Assembly (NCBI GenBank): GCA_905215775.1
Contig: CAJMRM010000058.1
Span: 1-16,673 of the forward strand
Direction of reading: 5' to 3'
Source of the DNA: an uncultured bacterium
Lineage (GTDB): Bacteria; Bacillota; Clostridia; Lachnospirales; Lachnospiraceae
Length of the DNA stretch: 16,673 nucleotides
Shown here piece by piece: positions 14,480 to 16,673 of this stretch (position 1 is the stretch's first letter; the number at the start of each line of letters is the position of its first letter). Below the pieces are notes generated by a model. The model had not been told where the DNA came from. It made no database searches and saw only the letters and a program-made list of their open reading frames with translations. A program made the translations under genes and the position numbers.

Positions 14480-15510
14480 TATTTCTCACCCAGCCTCTTT
14501 CCATACATGTTATCGAAGTAATTGCTGTACTCGCCGCTTAAGATGTGTTTCCACCAGTCCTCGTTGTCCAGATACCACTGGATGGTCTGCTGGATCCCGG
14601 TGTCAAAATTATATTTGGGTTTCCAGCCAAGCTCGGTCTCCAGCTTTGTGGGATCGATGGCATACCGGCGGTCATGGCCCGGACGGTCCGTTACAAATTT
14701 GATCAGACTCTCCGGCTTATCAAGGGCCTTTAAGATGGTCTTTACAACCTCTAAGTTGGTGCGCTCGTTGTGGCCGCCCACATTATATACTTCTCCCACC
14801 CGGCCGTTGTGGATGATCAGATCAATAGCCTCGCAGTGGTCGGAAACATGGAGCCAGTCTCTCACGTTCTCGCCTGTTCCGTATACCGGAAGGGACTCGT
14901 CGGCCAGGGCACGGCTGATCATTAACGGGATCAGCTTCTCCGGGAAATGGTAGGGGCCGTAGTTGTTGGAGCAGCGGGAAATGGTCACCGGCAGCCCGAA
15001 GGTCCTGTGGTATGCCATGACGAACAGGTCGGCGCTGGCCTTACTGGAGGAATAGGGGCTGGAGGTGTGGAGCGGAGTCTCCTCGGTAAAGAAGAGGTCC
15101 GGACGGTCCAGGGGCAGGTCTCCGTATACCTCGTCGGTGGATACCTGGTGATAGCGCTTGATCCCGTATTCCTTACATGCGTCTAAGAGCGTGGTGGTAC
15201 CCATAACGTTGGTGCGCACAAAGCTCTCCGGATCCACCACGGAGCGGTCCACATGGCTCTCGGCCGCAAAGTTTACGACCATATCCGGCTTTTCCTTTTC
15301 GAACAGATCGAATACGAATTTCCGGTCCGCAATGTCGCCCTTTACAAATTTATAGTTGGGCTTTCCCTCCACAGGCTTTAAGGTCTCCAGGTTTCCTGCG
15401 TAGGTGAGCAGATCCAGGTTGACGATGTCATACTCCGGATATTTATTTACCATATGATGGATAAAGTTGCCGCCGATGAAACCGGCGCCGCCTGTTACGA
15501 TGATCTTCAT
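14479..15510 (-). CDS. rmlB: dTDP-glucose 4,6-dehydratase
   Basis: Converts dTDP-glucose to dTDP-4-keto-6-deoxyglucose with bound NAD+. It is 343 residues, within the family range. Seen: the Rossmann glycine motif GGAGFIG (7-13); AAESHVDRS; STDEVYG with the TDE catalytic acids (125-127); YSSSK (Tyr153, Lys157); and DRPGHDRRYAID, characteristic of RmlB rather than other SDR epimerases. AAGGAG lies about eight bases before the ATG. It is the middle gene of rmlA-rmlB-rmlD: 91 bases after rmlA and overlapping rmlD by one base. Confidence 0.97.
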   Translation of the reverse strand: MKIIVTGGAGFIGGNFIHHMVNKYPEYDIVNLDLLTYAGNLETLKPVEGKPNYKFVKGDIADRKFVFDLFEKEKPDMVVNFAAESHVDRSVVDPESFVRTNVMGTTTLLDACKEYGIKRYHQVSTDEVYGDLPLDRPDLFFTEETPLHTSSPYSSSKASADLFVMAYHRTFGLPVTISRCSNNYGPYHFPEKLIPLMISRALADESLPVYGTGENVRDWLHVSDHCEAIDLIIHNGRVGEVYNVGGHNERTNLEVVKTILKALDKPESLIKFVTDRPGHDRRYAIDPTKLETELGWKPKYNFDTGIQQTIQWYLDNEDWWKHILSGEYSNYFDNMYGKRLGEK

Positions 15511-15570
15511 TTTTGTTTCTCCTTATTCGCTTTCCTTAAAAACTCTGCCGTCTCCCGGCGTTCTGGTCCG

Positions 15571-15594
15571 AAAAATGTCCCGGTCTGCGGGCAT
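15571..15594 (-). terminator. Weak terminator-like hairpin between rmlA and rmlB
   Basis: On the minus strand ATGCCCG-CAGAC-CGGG(A)CAT is followed by TTTTTCGG. A second small stem (GCCG / CGGC, ~15543-15557) followed by TTTTTAAGG comes next. These could cause partial termination and lower rmlB/rmlD expression relative to rmlA, or mark a processing site. Confidence 0.4.
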
Positions 15595-15601
15595 GGGCAT
15601 T

Positions 15602-16504
15602 TTATCTGTCTGCATGGCCCGGCAGCTTGTCGATGTACTTGCCGTCCACCACGTCCTTCAGATACTGGCCGTACTGATTCTTCTTTAAGATCTCATAGGC
15701 CTCCATGACTTCGTCCCTGGTGATCCAGCCGTTGGTGTAGGCGATCTCCTCCAGGCAGGCGATCTTTCTGTGCTCATGGGTCTCCACGGTCTTTACAAAG
15801 TTGGTGGCCTCCACCAGGGATTCATGGGTCCCCGTATCCAGCCAGGTAAAGCCCTGTCCCAGAAGCGTCACATCCAGTTCCCCATTTTCCAGATAGATCC
15901 GGTTTAAATCCGTGATCTCCAGCTCGCCTCTCGCAGAGGGCTTTAAGTTCTTCGCGTACTCTACCACCCGGTTGTCATAGAAATACAGGCCGGTGACGCA
16001 GTAGTTGGACTTGGGCTTTTCCGGTTTCTCTTCAATAGAAACAGCCTTTCCGTCCTTATCGAATTCCACAATGCCGAACCGCTCCGGATCGTCCACATAG
16101 TATCCGAATACAGTGGCTCCCGTTTCCCTGGCAGCCGCCTCCCTGAGGCGCTTCTTTAATCCCTGGCCGTGGAAAATGTTGTCTCCCAGAACCATAGCCA
16201 CAGAATCGTTTCCAATAAAATCTGCGCCGATGATAAAGGCCTGGGCCAGCCCGTCGGGACTGGGCTGTACTGCATAGCTGAGGGTGATGCCAAACTGATG
16301 GCCGTCGCCTAAAAGAGCTTCGAACCTGGGCGTGTCGTCGGGGGTAGAGATGATCAGGATATCCCGGATCCCTGCGTTCATCAGAACGGAAAGGGGATAA
16401 TAGATCATGGGTTTATCATAGATGGGTAAAAGCTGCTTGGAAGTCACCTTCGTCAGTGGATAAAGACGTGTGCCGCTGCCGCCGGCAAGAATGATACCTT
16501 TCAT
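15602..16504 (-). CDS. rmlA: Glucose-1-phosphate thymidylyltransferase
   Basis: Makes dTDP-glucose from dTTP and glucose-1-phosphate, the entry step to dTDP-rhamnose, and is feedback-inhibited by dTDP-rhamnose in the family. It is 300 residues, normal length. Seen: the nucleotide-binding signature GGSGTRLYPLT (8-18) with TSKQLLPIYDKP; metal-binding LGDNIFHG (Asp108); EEKP (158-161); and WLDTGT (Asp223). AAGGAG lies about eight bases before the ATG. It is the first gene of the operon, behind its own promoter. The motifs fit the short bacterial RmlA rather than GalU or GlmU. Confidence 0.97.
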   Translation of the reverse strand: MKGIILAGGSGTRLYPLTKVTSKQLLPIYDKPMIYYPLSVLMNAGIRDILIISTPDDTPRFEALLGDGHQFGITLSYAVQPSPDGLAQAFIIGADFIGNDSVAMVLGDNIFHGQGLKKRLREAAARETGATVFGYYVDDPERFGIVEFDKDGKAVSIEEKPEKPKSNYCVTGLYFYDNRVVEYAKNLKPSARGELEITDLNRIYLENGELDVTLLGQGFTWLDTGTHESLVEATNFVKTVETHEHRKIACLEEIAYTNGWITRDEVMEAYEILKKNQYGQYLKDVVDGKYIDKLPGHADR

Positions 16505-16545
16505 ATCTGTTCTCCTTCTTTTTCTGCTGTTTTAGTCCGTTTTTC

Positions 16546-16603
16546 AAGGGCGTCCGCCGCGCGGCATGAGCGCCCCTGCGGCTGGAAAAGGACACACCTT
16601 TCC
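16546..16603 (-). promoter_or_regulatory. Two leader hairpins upstream of rmlA
   Basis: On the minus strand GGAAAGG-tgtgt-CCTTTTCC (16584-16603) is followed by GGGCG … CGCCC, which encloses the perfect palindrome GCCGCGCGGC (16546-~16576). Both fall inside the predicted ~108-nt leader. No T-tract follows, so termination is unlikely. No known riboswitch was recognised. Confidence 0.4.
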
Positions 16604-16618
16604 CGTATATATGGCGTC

Positions 16619-16647
16619 ATTATAGCATAAATCCCGGATGATTGAAA
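16619..16647 (-). promoter_or_regulatory. Predicted promoter of the rml operon
   Basis: The minus strand has an extended -10, TGCTATAAT (core 16619-16624), with a weak -35 TTTCAA (3/6) 17 bases upstream. It indicates that transcription begins at rmlA, so no rml gene is expected directly upstream in the same operon. Confidence 0.55.
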
Positions 16648-16673
16648 GGCCGGATGTTACAAAGATCCGCGTA

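Overview
This looks like a piece of chromosome from a high-GC gut clostridium, most likely Lachnospiraceae (an Enterocloster/Lachnoclostridium-type genome). That is inferred from strong AGGAGG ribosome sites, the choline-binding-type wall protein, a Tn1549-like regulator and GC-rich coding. The species cannot be fixed from sequence alone. Apart from the first gene, every gene lies on the minus strand, so transcription runs right to left.

Left edge (1-~760): the AT-richer end of an integrated mobile element. It carries an element-type HTH regulator on the plus strand, a bidirectional terminator and a pair of GTTGCCA repeats resembling integrase arm sites. It abuts the 3' end of guaA, a known island integration site. 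The rest of the element, including any integrase, lies outside the window.

Housekeeping block (759-6653): guaA (GMP synthase), iadA (isoaspartyl dipeptidase) and uvrA (excision-repair ATPase), each with good motifs. uvrA has a LexA-type SOS box overlapping its -35. Its ~305-nt leader is filled by a 111-bp tandem repeat built of hairpins (two full copies, a partial copy and a diverged half copy).

Envelope and unknown block (7066-9942): a secreted wall-binding repeat protein and an unassigned multi-pass membrane protein. They are separated by a 423-bp non-coding stretch holding a ~194-bp imperfect palindrome and a G-quadruplex/polypurine tract.

Biosynthesis block (10153-16504): leuA with a ~170-nt leader that may encode a nine-residue peptide containing two rare Leu codons; glmM (UDP-GlcNAc precursor synthesis) behind a terminator-like hairpin; and an rmlA-rmlB-rmlD operon for dTDP-L-rhamnose that lacks rmlC in this window. 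glmM and the rml genes both feed cell-envelope polymer synthesis.

No coding system that is clearly new was found. The least explained signals are non-coding: the uvrA-leader repeats, the large palindrome with its G-tract, and the leuA leader. No tRNA, rRNA or CRISPR array was recognised.
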